The notes below the pieces were generated by a model that was not told the DNA's origin, searched no databases, and worked only from the letters and a program-made list of their open reading frames with translations. From Atopsyche davidsoni (taxonomy: Eukaryota > Arthropoda > Insecta > Trichoptera > Hydrobiosidae), in the NCBI GenBank assembly GCA_022113835.1, contig JAILWY010000027.1, positions 7,256,501-7,320,500 of the forward strand: 64,000 bases of DNA, read 5' to 3'. This document shows, one piece after another, positions 22,866 through 34,718 of this stretch; within the stretch, counting starts at the first letter, position 1, and each line of letters opens with the position of its first letter. The position numbers and the translations under genes are program-made.

Positions 22866-23325
22866 TATAAGTAATGTCCTGTGGACCACAGTTAGCGAGC
22901 AGTGGCGGCGCACGCTAAGCCGGGGGAGCGCCGAAACTTCGTGGCCTGTTTAATATTTAACCGGCGGGTCCGGGAATCCCCCCGCTGCCATGGCAACGGA
23001 CAATTTACATAATCCTTCATCTTTCGCATCCAGAGAGGCTTTGCGCCCCCGCGCCCCTCTCCCGCCGCCCGTGGACCGAAAAAGCGCGCGAAACAAAGGC
23101 CCGGCCGGGATAAAGGCGAGAGATTTGTTGCCCCGTGATTTCACCCCTCCCCCGGCCCGCCCTCCGCCCCTGGACTTCCGCCGGATGCAGTTTTTCTGTG
23201 AAAAAACTTTTCTTTGCAGCGGCGGCGGTGGGAGATTTAAGAATGCGGATTCTTTACGAATGCCGGACCCCGCCGCTGGAATAATGAAATTATGCTGTCG
23301 GCGAGTTTTCTTCGGAATTTTTTAA
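22866..23325. promoter_or_regulatory. Large GC island with RFX X-box-like site
   Basis: About 450 bp of CG-dense sequence. GCTGCCATGGCAAC at 22984-22997 differs at one position from the palindromic RFX X-box GTTGCCATGGCAAC, and its centre also holds the Pho core GCCAT. The 111-codon plus-strand frame (22990-23325) starts at the ATG within this motif and is P/R-rich, but it has no recognisable domain. A minus-strand frame overlaps it. It is more likely a regulatory or promoter island than a gene. Confidence 0.4.
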
Positions 23326-23975
23326 AATCTTATTTTATATTATCTTTTTTGCTCACATAATAACACGTAGCAACAACAATAGGCACGCTTTGCTTAAGGT
23401 TTAAAAATATTTAGGCATTTTGAAATAATTCATTTTAATATTCAATATTTCTGTTTACCCGTGTATTAACATCCGTTTTAAAAAAACTCGTTGCATTACT
23501 TCCTGTGTTTTGTGTATGTAATTAAATTCAAATTTTAAATTAATTATCCTTCGTGACCCTCAAAATTATTTGAATTGCATTATCAATGCAAGTAAAAACT
23601 GAATAATTTATGTTCAAAGTTGCATGTGTATACGTTCGGAATGAAATTTTTTTTTACAAGTGAATATTTTAAGGCTTATGTGAAAAGCAACGCCATAGAA
23701 GAAGCACATATTTAAACAAAAATTACGTTAAATTTTTAATAAATAAATTTAATTTAAGTATATTACGTGAAAAAAATAACATCGATGATTCAAGTACAGA
23801 GTTAAAACTTTTTATATTTTACAATTATAATTTATCTAATTAATATTAAATAATAATAAATGATAGCTGGTTGTGCTATTAAAATTAGAAAAATGGTTAA
23901 ATATAAAGTTTTTTTAAGATATTTTTGTCATATACTATATATATAGAAAGTTTTTAAAATAAACATTTAGATTGA
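23326..23975. other. AT-rich spacer, nothing seen
   Basis: A/T-rich, no structure noted. Confidence 0.5.
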
Positions 23976-24074
23976 TTAAAACGTGGTTTCTCTCACCTGC
24001 AGATACGGAAGAATCTTATAACATGTCCAATCTTAAAACGTGATAGTCTCACCTTAAAACGGATTGTATCTCAC
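23976..24074. repeat. Three spaced copies of a 21-bp motif
   Basis: TTAAAACG, then a 6-7 nt variable core, then TCTCAC occurs three times on the plus strand: 23976-23996, 24033-24052 and 24054-24074. The second and third are adjacent and the first is 36 bp upstream. The arrangement suggests local duplication or a homotypic cluster of a binding site. The factor is not known to me. Confidence 0.5.
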
Positions 24075-26069
24075 AGTTTTTAATTATTGTCCGTTTATAT
24101 TTGTTAAACACGATAGCGCGCGGCGTGGAATAACAAATCTCAAATATAATCGAAGCGATCGATCACCTGTTATATTACCATACACGCTGTGCCCGACCTT
24201 CACTTCAAACGCCACGGTATTTTAAAAACGACCAAAAATACCTTTCGAAACACGTTAGGTATTGAAAATATTATATAATTATCTTCATAATATTACAAAT
24301 TTCGACGGGTGCCTTTGTTGCGCTGCTGATTAATAATGCCTGATAAAAATATTTGCGTCTTAAAAACCAATTGAATTCTAAGTACAGGCACGATTTTGTT
24401 AGTACTCTCATACGTAGATCATGGATTGTTTTTGGAATAATGGCTTCCTATCGAGTCATGAAGACTTTCTTGGAGAAAACGTGAAGATTTTCAGTTGAAG
24501 GATCTTTCAAATAAGGCAACCATTATCAGGTCTATGATTTACGTCGAATCTCCCATCACGACGGAATATTTTCATTCCATTACTGGTTAGAATAATTATG
24601 ATTTACAGATCCCTCGAATACGAAACTCTAAATTCTTACAGTTTAAAGCAGTCCACGTAAACCTCGCTTAGTAATTGTAATATAAAACATATTTCATACT
24701 TGTACATCAAAGATATTTAAAATATATATTGTTTAAATAAACAACATTATCTCAAAAATAAAACTTATTTTGATTTTGAATTATATTTACAACGAATAGG
24801 CATTTTTTGTAGGTTTTTGTAATCGTAACTAGGTCAGAAATTTTGAAACTAGGTTACGAGCAAAAATACGACTTATTGATTTCAAAATAATTCGAGGGCT
24901 AAATATCGTCACACACAATGAAAATACAATTCTATGAACTCCTAAATATACTATTACTACACAATTGTTACAATTATTATTATAATCTTCAATGATCACT
25001 CTTTCAATATAATTATTAAAAAAAAAATATGATCAAAGCTATCTTTATATAAAAACAAAAATACTGCACAATTTAAAGTGTTTATAACATCTAATTTCTT
25101 GATTTCCATTACATGTTACGCGTTACCATTGCGATTTTCGTTATCAGCAAATGCATCCATAAATAAATTATTTTGCAATCGAGTAATAGTGCAATGAGTG
25201 CAGATTTGATTCATTGCAATAATATCGAATTATCTTTCAATTACTCTGGATCTAAATCAAAACATGTGTTGTTTATAACTTCAGAGGCATAGTTCAATGG
25301 AGTTCTGAAGAGGTCAAATGAGAATATATCAATTTAATCAATCAAATATTAATGTTGATATGTAAATGGTAGACTGTTATTTATTGTAGGTATTGAATTC
25401 CGGATATTGTATTTTTAAAAACATATTAAATTAATAAAAATAATTGCTTTTTAACAATGATAACTGGTATTTTATCCAACATTTACGATGACTAGCAACA
25501 ATGATGGCATGAACTTTAAGAAAATGAAGCGTTTTAGTCTTGTGATAAGTTGATTATTCTTGTTATTTAAGTCGGCTATAAAAATATACAGCGTAACTTT
25601 TTTGTGAAAATATTGTACTTTAATTATTTATGTTGGTTTTTTTTTTGTTAAGTTTTGTATAGATAGTTTGTTTACGGTTCGTTATCTATGGCGTCAATTT
25701 GTAGAGTTTAACAAATTTTACGACCTGATATAATTACAGCATAAAATAAATGATTTTTTTTTTTTGGTTTACGTAAATATAAAAATATAACTTATCATTA
25801 AACTGAAGCTAATATATTTATCTCTTTATTTTATATGACACTTTTTTGTAGTGACGTTTATACCCAAAACATAACTCAAATATAAATAAAACCAGAAGGT
25901 AGTAACAATATAACGAACACTTAGAAATTGTTGAGATAAAATATGAAACTAATTTATTACCACGTGTGTAGATTATCGAAATAAAACAAAACAAAGCACG
26001 CCTCTCTTACCTACAATAAATATTCAATGAACGAATAAATTTCAAAATCAATACAAAAAGGTATCTAAT
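24075..26069. other. AT-rich spacer with small GC patch at 24.1-24.2 kb
   Basis: A minor patch at about 24110-24220 includes CGCGCGGCG and CCATACACGCTGTGCC. The latter resembles CCATACACACTGTGCC at about 4498. No gene or repeat structure was seen in the remainder. Confidence 0.4.
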
Positions 26070-26360
26070 CGGACCGCCTATCCCGAATCAGCGGATCTTC
26101 ACACCTGAGCCCGTGTGGGACCGGCTTTTGTATCGGGCCGGGCATCTGCCCGCCGCACACGCACGGCTAAAGGCTCCCCCACACGGTAAGCCCCCCGCCA
26201 AATATTTATTATAATATTAACGGCTCGTGTAATTCACGTGGATTAGTCGGATCTCGCGTAAACGGCGGTCCGCGCATAAACACCGCATCCATTCTCAAGT
26301 CCGAGCTCGGCGCCGCCGTCCGAGTTTTTGGCAAACGCCGCGCGACAAATAAGTAGAGCG
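26070..26360. promoter_or_regulatory. GC island with a 9-bp inverted repeat
   Basis: CCGTGTGGG at 26111-26119 is inverted exactly as CCCACACGG at 26178-26186, bracketing a 58-bp GC-rich centre. The right arm overlaps CGGTAAG, a possible splice donor on the plus strand. The island continues to about 26340 with a further CGCGCG-rich stretch. No acceptor or exon could be assigned. It could be a structured RNA or a regulatory element. Confidence 0.35.
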
Positions 26361-28953
26361 TTTATTTTTTATTTTATTTTCGCTAAAGCTCGCATTTATA
26401 ACCTTTACGCTGTTTTTCAGATTGTAATTGCTTTTTATTTGCCTTTTTTTGTTTGGTTACGTGATTTATGTCGCCCCGAAAAGACACACATTTTCATCCT
26501 AAAACGTTATCTATTCCCTTTTGAGTATAAATTTATATTTTTAGACATATACTTTTGATTTACATCTACATATATAAAATAAGGAGTTGTTATAAACTTA
26601 AACATCGTAGAATATTTTGTATGCTTTGAAATAGTTAGAACTATAAAAGTGATAGGTTTTGGCAGCGAAAAATGGTCATTTCTATCGTTTCATTTTTCCC
26701 CATTTAAGCCATAGCTTATTTCTTGCCTAAAATTTACGGCACTTATAACTTTATCGAGTAACATACAAAATATATATAAATCAAACACTTATTCAGCAGC
26801 CAAAGAAATGCGATAACTTTCCATCGATCCGATATGAAATTAAACTCCTAAAACTAGAGCGTAGAAATCACCCCCAAGTTATAAATCTCTCTCCTCAAGA
26901 ACTTACCGAAACTTTTAAAAAGCTTACAACAGTGTTACCATTCAAGGCATCGTCGCATTAGATAAAGTATCCGAAATACGAATTACCATTAATCAAACGG
27001 CCAGATCGAGGCGCATTCACTTATCCATCAATACGGGATCCCAGTGTTCATAAGAGAAAGTTTTTTCTTACATACATCGTTAGATAAGGACGTGGTAGTG
27101 GTTGTATGTTAATTCCGGAGAGCATCTATCATGTCTAACTTGGTATTTTCTTTAAAAGCGCGTAGATAGTCTCCAAATTTAACCGATAAATCAGATGGGT
27201 GCTCCTTTTCCATAGAACTTGCGTTGTTTTTTTTTAAAGCAGTCGGTAACTTGGGTGTATAAATCAAAAGCAACGTCTAGCTTTATCAGTTGTGTGTTAT
27301 TAAAAATATATGAGAAAAGTTGGATAATGTTACGGTTTTCTTGTGTTTTCTGTGATAATTATAGTTGGAAATAGCCGAAATAGCAATTAACTTGGGAACT
27401 TAGTTTCGGCTTAAAAATAATTGGTCAAGCGAGATGTAATCAAAAAAGTAAATAATATTAATTCATAATTAAAAATCAGTACTTAGCAGTCTAGCAAGTA
27501 CTGTTAGGTGTTACACTATAAAAAAATATTTGATTAGAAGAAAATAAGTAAAGATATTATGCTTCATTTAAAAAATTAACTTAAAATAAAAACACGTTTT
27601 TTTAAAAAAGTGCACAGATCTATTATTAAACCTTATTATTTTAGTAAGAATATTTTATTGTTTATAAAAGTTCTCAAATATTATGACTTATATATTTTTT
27701 TTGTAGGATAGTAAAGTTGTATTTTATTAATTTTTATAATAACATTTTCTGCAACTCTAAAGATATATTAGACAATTACTGAAATCCTCTTATAAATATG
27801 AGGCATAAATACATGTTTGTGGATGCCTACTCGGTATATCTGAAGTAAGTACCATTTGTATGTATTTATGTTTGAAGATTTTATCGCCCCGTTGAACCAT
27901 TTCCATTTGACATTAGAATGGAATACGGAATCTTGGCTCATATCTATCAAGAAAAGCATTTCTACATTTGCCTTGAGCAAACATCTTATAGCGGCATCGC
28001 AGCTGGCGCGATATTATCGGAGCCAAAGGTCTCTGCCACGTATTGGTACTCGTAATTTTATAGATTAGTAAATAAAATAGCATGGTGTACTTTAAAAAAA
28101 TAAGCTATACGACCCATCAACCAAACAATTTGTATATATAGCTATAATGTTCAATTTTTGGGTTACTGGCTATAACTGTGATTTATGGCTAAGCATATAT
28201 ATTTACTACCGATTTAATGGTATTTCATTGAATATTTCGGTTTTTAAGGATTTTCGATGAAACTATAAAGTTATGTTAATAATTTAAATAAATACTTGAT
28301 AAAAAATGTCGCGTTGTTTTCCCCGGCAGTTTTATTTGTGTATTCTACCAATAATATTAGATGTTTACGAAAAATCTGATATAAATAGTCCGTTACAAGT
28401 TATCTCAACTTATCTTATTAAAAAAAGACATGAAAAAAACTTATTTATCAATGTAATATTATTATGATTTATACCCTTACTTCAGGGCTATGAACATAAA
28501 TCAAACATTTTTTTATAACGTACAAAATATCAAATCCTTTTTATCAAATCGTCTACTTGATAGATTTATTTAAGTATTTACTAATATTTTTTTTAATTAA
28601 TAAAAACTTGCACACATTAATATTTTATATTTAAAATAAATGAATTAATTTAACTGTATTCGAAATACAGTGACCGATTTCAACCCGTTTATCATTATTA
28701 ACTGGCATAAATTTTAAATCTGAATATAGATTTTTTATTAAATCCAGCACTTATTAATATATATATATATATATTATAAGTGAGATATACTCTTAAATAA
28801 AAAAACAAAGAATTTTTCTTCACATATTCGTTATCGTAAATATTTTTAATATACAACTACAGCAACTAAATATCTACCTATTTATTATTTTGTTTCGTAA
28901 TTAATCAAAGAATTTTAATCGCACGTACTGAATTGTGTAATCTCTCATAGTCG
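26361..28953. other. AT-rich spacer with short AT microsatellite
   Basis: A/T-rich throughout, with a mild GC rise near 26990-27130. TGATTTATGGC at 28179-28189 matches the Exd-Hox composite TGATTTAT. An (AT)9 run lies at 28757-28774. Short frames at 26328-26558, 27768-27980 and 27856-28068 are unrecognisable and partly overlap on opposite strands. Confidence 0.4.
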
Positions 28954-29250
28954 TGTAATATACATTAATAATTTAATTGAATACCTATTCACATTATCTG
29001 TGTTTCATAATTTTACCAATTTTTTTTTAATAGAAAAATTTTAATTGTCTTCAGTCACTATATAGCTATTTATCCAATATTTAATGTATATTTATCTAAT
29101 TATTAAAGGTAAGTAAACATTGAAAGATTCTCAGCCCTCAAAGAAAATTCCAAATTTTATTATTATTTTTTTATTTTTTAGATGTAATATACGTTAATAA
29201 TTTTGAAGGAACCTATTCGTGTTATCTTTGTTTCACAACTCCGGCAGTTT
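28954..29250. repeat. Diverged direct duplication, about 68-bp unit
   Basis: TGTAATATAC(A/G)TTAATAATTT starts at 28954 and again at 29183. Both copies go on through CCTATTC, TTATCT and TGTTTCA to about 29022 and 29250. Similarity is high over the first 55 bases and then fades. This looks like a local duplication about 229 bp apart, with the second copy running into the GC island that follows. Confidence 0.55.
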
Positions 29251-29510
29251 ATTTTCTTGCTCATGGAATGTTTATTCAGAGCGCGCATCACCCGCTGCTC
29301 CTTCCCGAAGCCACGTGAGTTAAGAAGCTCCCGGCTGCACAGAAGTTTGTCCTTTGTATCCAACAGTCCCGGTGCACGTGATATTAACGATGACGCCCTG
29401 AATGTAGTTCTGATGAATGGAGGAGATGCAGATGCGGGCCGACGCCTTGCTGCTCGGTTGGCACGCCAACTCAACAGCTATTTCAAACATATGAAATAAC
29501 CCTGCTCTCA
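29251..29510. promoter_or_regulatory. GC-richer island with three overlapping frames
   Basis: Open frames of 98 codons (plus, 29203-29499), 98 codons (minus, 29178-29474) and 63 codons (minus) overlap here. None is recognisable, and opposite-strand overlap argues against coding. Two CACGTG E-boxes are present near 29292 and 29374. It is possibly regulatory. Confidence 0.3.
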
Positions 29511-31439
29511 TTGATACCCACCTTTTACTTATTTTATAAATATTAAATCAATTTTGTATGATATATAATTATGCTTGAAATCACTATCATTATAATTTAA
29601 CTTACACCCTTTTTAACCACGCGGAATGCTAAACAAGCAATCATCATCATCAATGGAAAATATTTATTTTTAATTTCGTATCATCATTTAAAATTGAAAT
29701 CACTCACATTTTTACGTTTTAATTCATAAAAAGTATAAGTATCGTACTAATAAAAAAAATTCTTTGAACTCAAACCAATGATAACAGAATCTACAAAGCA
29801 TTTTTGAAGTTTAAGTCTAGTTAAAAGTTAGAAAGTAACATAAATAGATGAGCACGTTTGTGTACTATTTATAGATTTTTCTTTTAATAAGATACTATAC
29901 GAACGTAAACAGTCTTAAAATGCAGTTTAAATTGACTCAAATAAGTAAATGATAGTACTCCATAGTCCTTGAAACTATGTATATGAAAACACGTATGAAA
30001 CATATAGCTAGCTTTTACACATGTAAAACTATCTACATGTAAAATAAATAAATTGGATATTATGACATCTTTAAGTAAATAAATTACAATCTACGCATAC
30101 CTTGTTAAGCAAACGATATTTTCTTTTATTCAAATGAATATTCAAATATAATAAAGGTTTCCTCAAAATATTCTTTGGCCTGTGAATATTTTACTATCCG
30201 GCTTAGATAAGCCCAGTGGATGGTCTAGAAACTTTAAGCTCTCGCCATTGTATTTCCGTGCCTGGCGTCTGCGAGGAAACTTCTGATCGTCTGCTGAGAA
30301 AATACAAAACATCGCCGGGAGCTGTTTGTTTTTAAATCGGGCGTCTGGTTAAAAATAACGCGGTTTATTTTTAAAGTTCGGGATATTTGTTTGACTTTAG
30401 TGCTGCGTTGAAATCAGCTGCTAGATAAAATGTCGCTCACGTAGTCTCTACTGTGAATTCATCCATAAATTCATAGTTTATTGGCTGCCAAAGATATTTT
30501 ATGGACATGTTTATTTGTTTTTTCTGTTGTTGTAATTGTTTAAGGCGTTATTTTTAATTTAAGAGTAAATGTATTGATTTAGCATATGCTTGTAGAAAAA
30601 ATAAATATATTTTTTAAGCTACTTTATTTATTCAAGAAAATTATAAACAATATACTCATGAGCATTAAAATAGTCTTCGGTTTATTTATTAGCGATATAA
30701 GACAATTATTTTAATGTATAACACAATTGTTTTCTATTATATACTAATATTAAAAGATTAAGGTATATATTACATTGAATGTATAAAGTGCTAGATTTTA
30801 TAATTTGATTATTTTGTTGAATAATATGGTGCTTGAAATAATACAAAATAACCAAATGATAAATATATATATATATATTTAATTTGCGCAGTATTAGTAA
30901 AAATACGTTAAATAAAGAAAATATAATTGATTATACCTACAACATAATTAGATTCATTAGGATGCAGACTTAACTTTAAAATACCTAACAGTACTATCTA
31001 AAATATAATTATATGTACCTACTCTGGAATTCTGTAAATATATTTTGAAAGTTGTTAAATAATAAATTAACGGTGTAGAAAGACTCGGGGACCCACTGCA
31101 TTTTTTTCCCTTTAGAAAACCATGAATACTGGCTCAGCATGAGTATATTCTCAGTGCAACGGTCGCCAACCTCCTCTGAGGAGAGGCACTTGACGAAAAA
31201 TTAACTATAACAATAATGAAGCTATTAATAAACAATTAAAGCGCGTTTTTAGACTAAAAACCTTATTTAAAAAAACCTTAGAAACGATCACAGCGTTAAA
31301 ATTTGTCAGCGCGTTAAAATTTTTACTTAGGTATATAAAAATAAAACAAATTTATACGCATTAATAACAAAGCTCAGTAAAAAAATACTTTTATTCTAAA
31401 AATGTTTAAAAGTATTGTATAATTATTATTTTTATTATA
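29511..31439. other. AT-rich spacer with (AT)8 run
   Basis: Mostly featureless, with a mild GC rise at about 30170-30440 and an (AT)8 microsatellite at about 30863-30878. No gene or repeat pair was noted. Confidence 0.45.
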
Positions 31440-31610
31440 ATTTATAAGATAGAAGTCGCCCAGCGCCGTGATTGGCCGCGGCTGTGCGCAGAGAGGCGCC
31501 GCACGCGTCGGCGCCATCTTCCGCGCCCGCCCCGCGCCCAACATGGCGGCCGACGGGCCTCCGCTCCGAATCACCGCACCTCGCATTCTCCACTAACAAC
31601 GCCAATTTCA
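31440..31610. promoter_or_regulatory. CpG island with divergent YY1/Pho sites, candidate promoter
   Basis: AACATGGCGGC at 31540-31550 (plus) and GCCATCTT at 31513-31520 (minus reading CGGAAGATGGCGCC) are both near-perfect YY1/Pho sites in opposite orientation. The minus-strand one forms the ETS-YY1 composite typical of CpG promoters in animals. An inverted CCAAT box (ATTGG at 31471-31475) and a TATAAATT (minus) near 31440 lie on the minus-strand side. A divergent promoter or a Polycomb response element are both reasonable. No splice donor follows immediately on either strand. Confidence 0.45.
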
Positions 31611-31780
31611 AACACTTTCAGCAATACTTATTAATTATTACCTATTAAAATAAATTGTTTGTTCTATTATATGTTAATATAGAAATGGAATCGCGCATTT
31701 TATTTAAGGGGTAGGTATTTTATGGTATCGATTTTTGTGCCGGCGAATACGATTCTTATGACTGGGTCATTTATGAGAGG

Positions 31781-31898
31781 CCTCTACACACGTCGCGACA
31801 CAACTTGCAATCGATTTACAATTAGCCAGTATCGTCCTAATTTGCGTTATTTACTTGGGACTTATTGGCTAATTGCAAATCGGTCGCAAGTTGTAGAA
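31781..31898. mobile_element. TIR-family MITE, copy 3 (truncated right end)
   Basis: The left end CCTCTACACACG, CGCGACACAACTTGC, then ATTTACAATTAGCCAGT matches the family seen at 14.2 and 61.6 kb. The inner right arm (ATTGGCTAATTGCAAATCGG, then TCGCAAGTTG) is a good inverted copy. The outer right repeat is reduced to TGTAG, missing about 14 bases. The element is therefore a short, internally small and damaged member. A 66-codon frame across it is meaningless. Confidence 0.65.
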
Positions 31899-33045
31899 AA
31901 CATTATATTGCTTTTATTTTGAAATATTTTTTTATTATTTACCTAATATTTTAAAAAGTCACAACACAAACGTATAAAGAAAATATTTAAACAAAATCTA
32001 CTATTTTAAAAACCCCTTTTTTGAATAAAAATATAAGTTATGTAAAAATGTATAAAGTAAGAATAAACTCTTACGAATTTTCACAGACTCAAATAATTAT
32101 AAATAAATTTGTATTTATAAATGCGTAAAATAGTTTAAGGTCAATATTTCTGTAGGTATATAATTGATAAATTGTAGTTAAATTTATGACGTCTTAAAAT
32201 AGCTCCATAGCTACAAAATATTTTTATTATTAATTCAAGCATTAAATATGAATAACCAGATGTTGAAACGTTTCCGCCAAATGCTAGAAAACACTTTTAT
32301 TATTTATTTTAAAGATTAAGGAGATCTAGACACTTAAATTTCTCAACCTAAAAAAGCTGCCCGGCTGTAACAGCTGTGCTTAAAAGCTCTGAAAAGGGGA
32401 GCATTATTTGTATGAGCTTTGAGTTCAACGCACTTTCTCTTCTTTTTAGTACTTACTTAGAAGTTAGCTTTTTCAAAGGAACTTTCTTTTTTAAGTATAC
32501 AATTTGCTTATAGTTATGAATAGCAACAAATATTGTGTGCGTTATTAAAAGAGATAGGATAGTTAAAATAATACACCCCTAAATGCTTAGGTACTTATAC
32601 ATGTTATAAAAAAGTAATTATTTATTTTTTGATAGTTAATTCAAATTTATTAAATATAAAGCAACGATTACATCATTAATTTATTTAGTTAATCCAAGAA
32701 GTATTTTGAAAATATTGATTTATTAGTTGAAATATTTATTATTTTATTTATAAAATATCGATACATATGAAATTTCAAAGAATAAAATATACCTAATAAA
32801 AATTAGATGACTAAGAGGGCTTTAAATTATAAGACAAATATTAGAAACCACGTCGTACGCATTAAAAATCAATACTTCAATACTATAAATTAAATAAGTA
32901 TTTTTTTACGGTATATTTTCAAAATTTAGACAATAAGAAAAATTTATTATATTATGTCTCGGACAAGAGTACAATTGAGATTGTTTCAGTTTACACTTTT
33001 CGTATAATAACTGCATGAGAATAATTTTCATGTAAAAAAATATAA
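31899..33045. other. AT-rich spacer, nothing seen
   Basis: A/T-rich with no open frame, repeat or motif cluster noted. Confidence 0.5.
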
Positions 33046-33180
33046 TTTGTCTCCGGAAGTTAGTAACTGAAAATAGCACGGCACGCATGCGCACATGACG
33101 GAGGCAGACGGACAGTCGCGGCCGGGGAGGATCACGACGGCCATGTTTATTTTGAAACAACTTTGCTGACATCTTTACCT
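33046..33180. promoter_or_regulatory. GC patch with NRF1-like and YY1/Pho sites
   Basis: CGCATGCGCA at 33084-33093 matches the NRF-1/Ewg core, and GGCCATGTT at 33139-33147 is a YY1/Pho site on the minus strand, followed by a minus ATG at 33172. The 88-codon minus frame from that ATG has no recognisable domain. Together with the patches at 31.5 and 34.0 kb this forms a 2.7-kb run of promoter-like islands. Confidence 0.4.
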
Positions 33181-33785
33181 AACAACTGACATAAATCCCA
33201 CCTAGCACGTACATTACGATCCAGCAATGTTTATTACAAACGCCACACGCTCAGATGTCGCGTTCGGGTGATTGAAGATTCGCTTTGAGTCCCTTGCAAA
33301 AATAGTGATTTTTAAACGATATGAAATTTTTAGATATTGCACAATTTGTTCGACCGAAATTATTGAAAATGATACGCAACGACGAAGGTATGATTAAAAT
33401 TATTTATTACCGTAGAAATATTATCTTTATCGCAATTCATTGGTAGGTATTTAAGCACTGATAAAATTCTAACCTCAAATTCATTAGAAACCCATCCGCG
33501 GAATCAAAAATAAGTTAGTGATATATTTTATACAACATTGATGTGTTTGAATACTTTTTTTTTTATTAATAATAAGTTCATAAAATAATTGATTGTGCAA
33601 TAGTTTAAATATTTATTTTAATGTATTTTTCATTGGTTAATTATCTTAGATGTCAATATGAATGCTTTATATGAAGTCGCGTTAAATATTACCAATTATT
33701 AAAGAGTTATTTACTGTAAAGTTTTTGATAAATAAGTTTCAAAATGTAAACATTTATATGCTTTCAAAAATCAAAACACTGACGC
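33181..33785. other. AT-rich spacer, nothing seen
   Basis: A/T-rich, no structure noted. Confidence 0.5.
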
Positions 33786-34155
33786 CATATCCAAAAATAC
33801 CACCGCGTGCGGCGGGCGCGCTGCAAATCACTTCTTTTCATAAACACAACATATCAAAAACATCACTTTTCACTTATACTCATAAATAAAATAAGTGTGT
33901 ACTTTAAATTTAATTCAAAAAGTGGATAAAATGCCACAAAAACTGGCCTCCATTTCCTCCGGCCCGGAGAACAGTATCCAACATGGCCGGCGACGCGCGC
34001 GTCTGGGCTTGCGCGAGCTTCGGGCCGGTCCGACAAGGAGGGGGATACGCGGGCGGAGCGTGCGCGAGAAAAGGACAGAGCTACTCAATGTCGGAAAGAG
34101 ACGCTCCCCGTGGGGCGGAGGGAGACCGCTGCGAGGAGTCCGGCGCAGACTGGAG
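33786..34155 (+). ncRNA. Candidate CpG promoter and first (non-coding) exon
   Basis: A CG-dense island begins near 33800 and is densest from 33950. AACATGGCC at 33980-33988 is a YY1/Pho site of the type found at transcription starts. The island ends in CTGGAG followed by GTAAGTCC at 34156, a near-perfect splice donor. An acceptor with a long T/C tract lies 508 bp downstream (34663). The 112-codon frame covering the island (33895-34233) runs past the donor and is R/G-rich, so I do not treat it as coding. The start of transcription is not determined; the exon probably begins between 33950 and 34050. No TATA box was seen. Confidence 0.45.
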
Positions 34156-34663
34156 GTAAGTCCGGGAACCGGTTTACAGCCGAGCGAGTGTCGGGTAGGG
34201 GGTCCTGGCTTGAGACTCTCGTCTCGCCAATAAGCATTTGTATGTCTCTCGCGAGACGTTTTAATAAAGAAATAAAATGCGCAATTATTTTTAATTAATT
34301 TATTGTAATGGCGGTACGGCGTTGCAAGGCTGAACGAATAAGCGAGCTTGAGAAATGCAATTTTAACGGAACTGATTTTTGACTAGCTATTTATACAAAA
34401 AGAAAATTAACCTAATTTAATATTAAAAATATTTAACAATTACTTAGTACACAATTAGTACAACTCTTTTACAAATATTACAAAAAGATAAATAATATTA
34501 TTTAAAAATTGAAACTATTCTCCTGCTTTACGCTCGCTCGAGTCTTAACCGATGATTATTGACCGCGCAGGGTTGTCCGGGCCAAATATTTTTTTGTAGA
34601 CTTTGTAGTTTTTCTATATTTAATAATTTTTTAAACTAATTTTTTTTTTCTCCCTTGTTGCAG

Positions 34664-34718
34664 GTATGTTGGATTTGCGTAATTGATATGTGGAACTCTC
34701 GTGGTGACAACGAAAACT
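34664..34718 (+). ncRNA. Candidate 55-nt second exon
   Basis: The preceding intron ends in a run of T and C followed by TTGTTGCAG at 34655-34663, a strong acceptor. The exon ends AAAACT before GTGAGTAT at 34719, a good donor. It contains an ATG opening ten codons (MWNSRGDNEN). If spliced to the acceptor at 35069, the next codon is a stop, so this would be a small upstream ORF or simply non-coding. Joining to a distant exon could instead make this the true start of a protein. Confidence 0.45.

Noticed and set aside
22990..23325. 111-codon frame starting at the X-box ATG
   Set aside because: Proline/arginine-rich, unrecognisable, overlapped by a minus frame; island composition explains it.
25961..25975. 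CACGTGTGTAG resembling the MITE end
   Set aside because: Only the outermost bases agree; the GCGACACAAC block and inner arm are absent.
28757..28774. (AT)9 tract, and the similar (AT)8 near 30863
   Set aside because: Short simple repeats expected in AT-rich DNA; noted but not treated as findings.
33895..34233. 112-codon frame over the CpG promoter
   Set aside because: Runs through the strong donor at 34156 and is arginine/glycine-rich, so it is unlikely to be translated as read.
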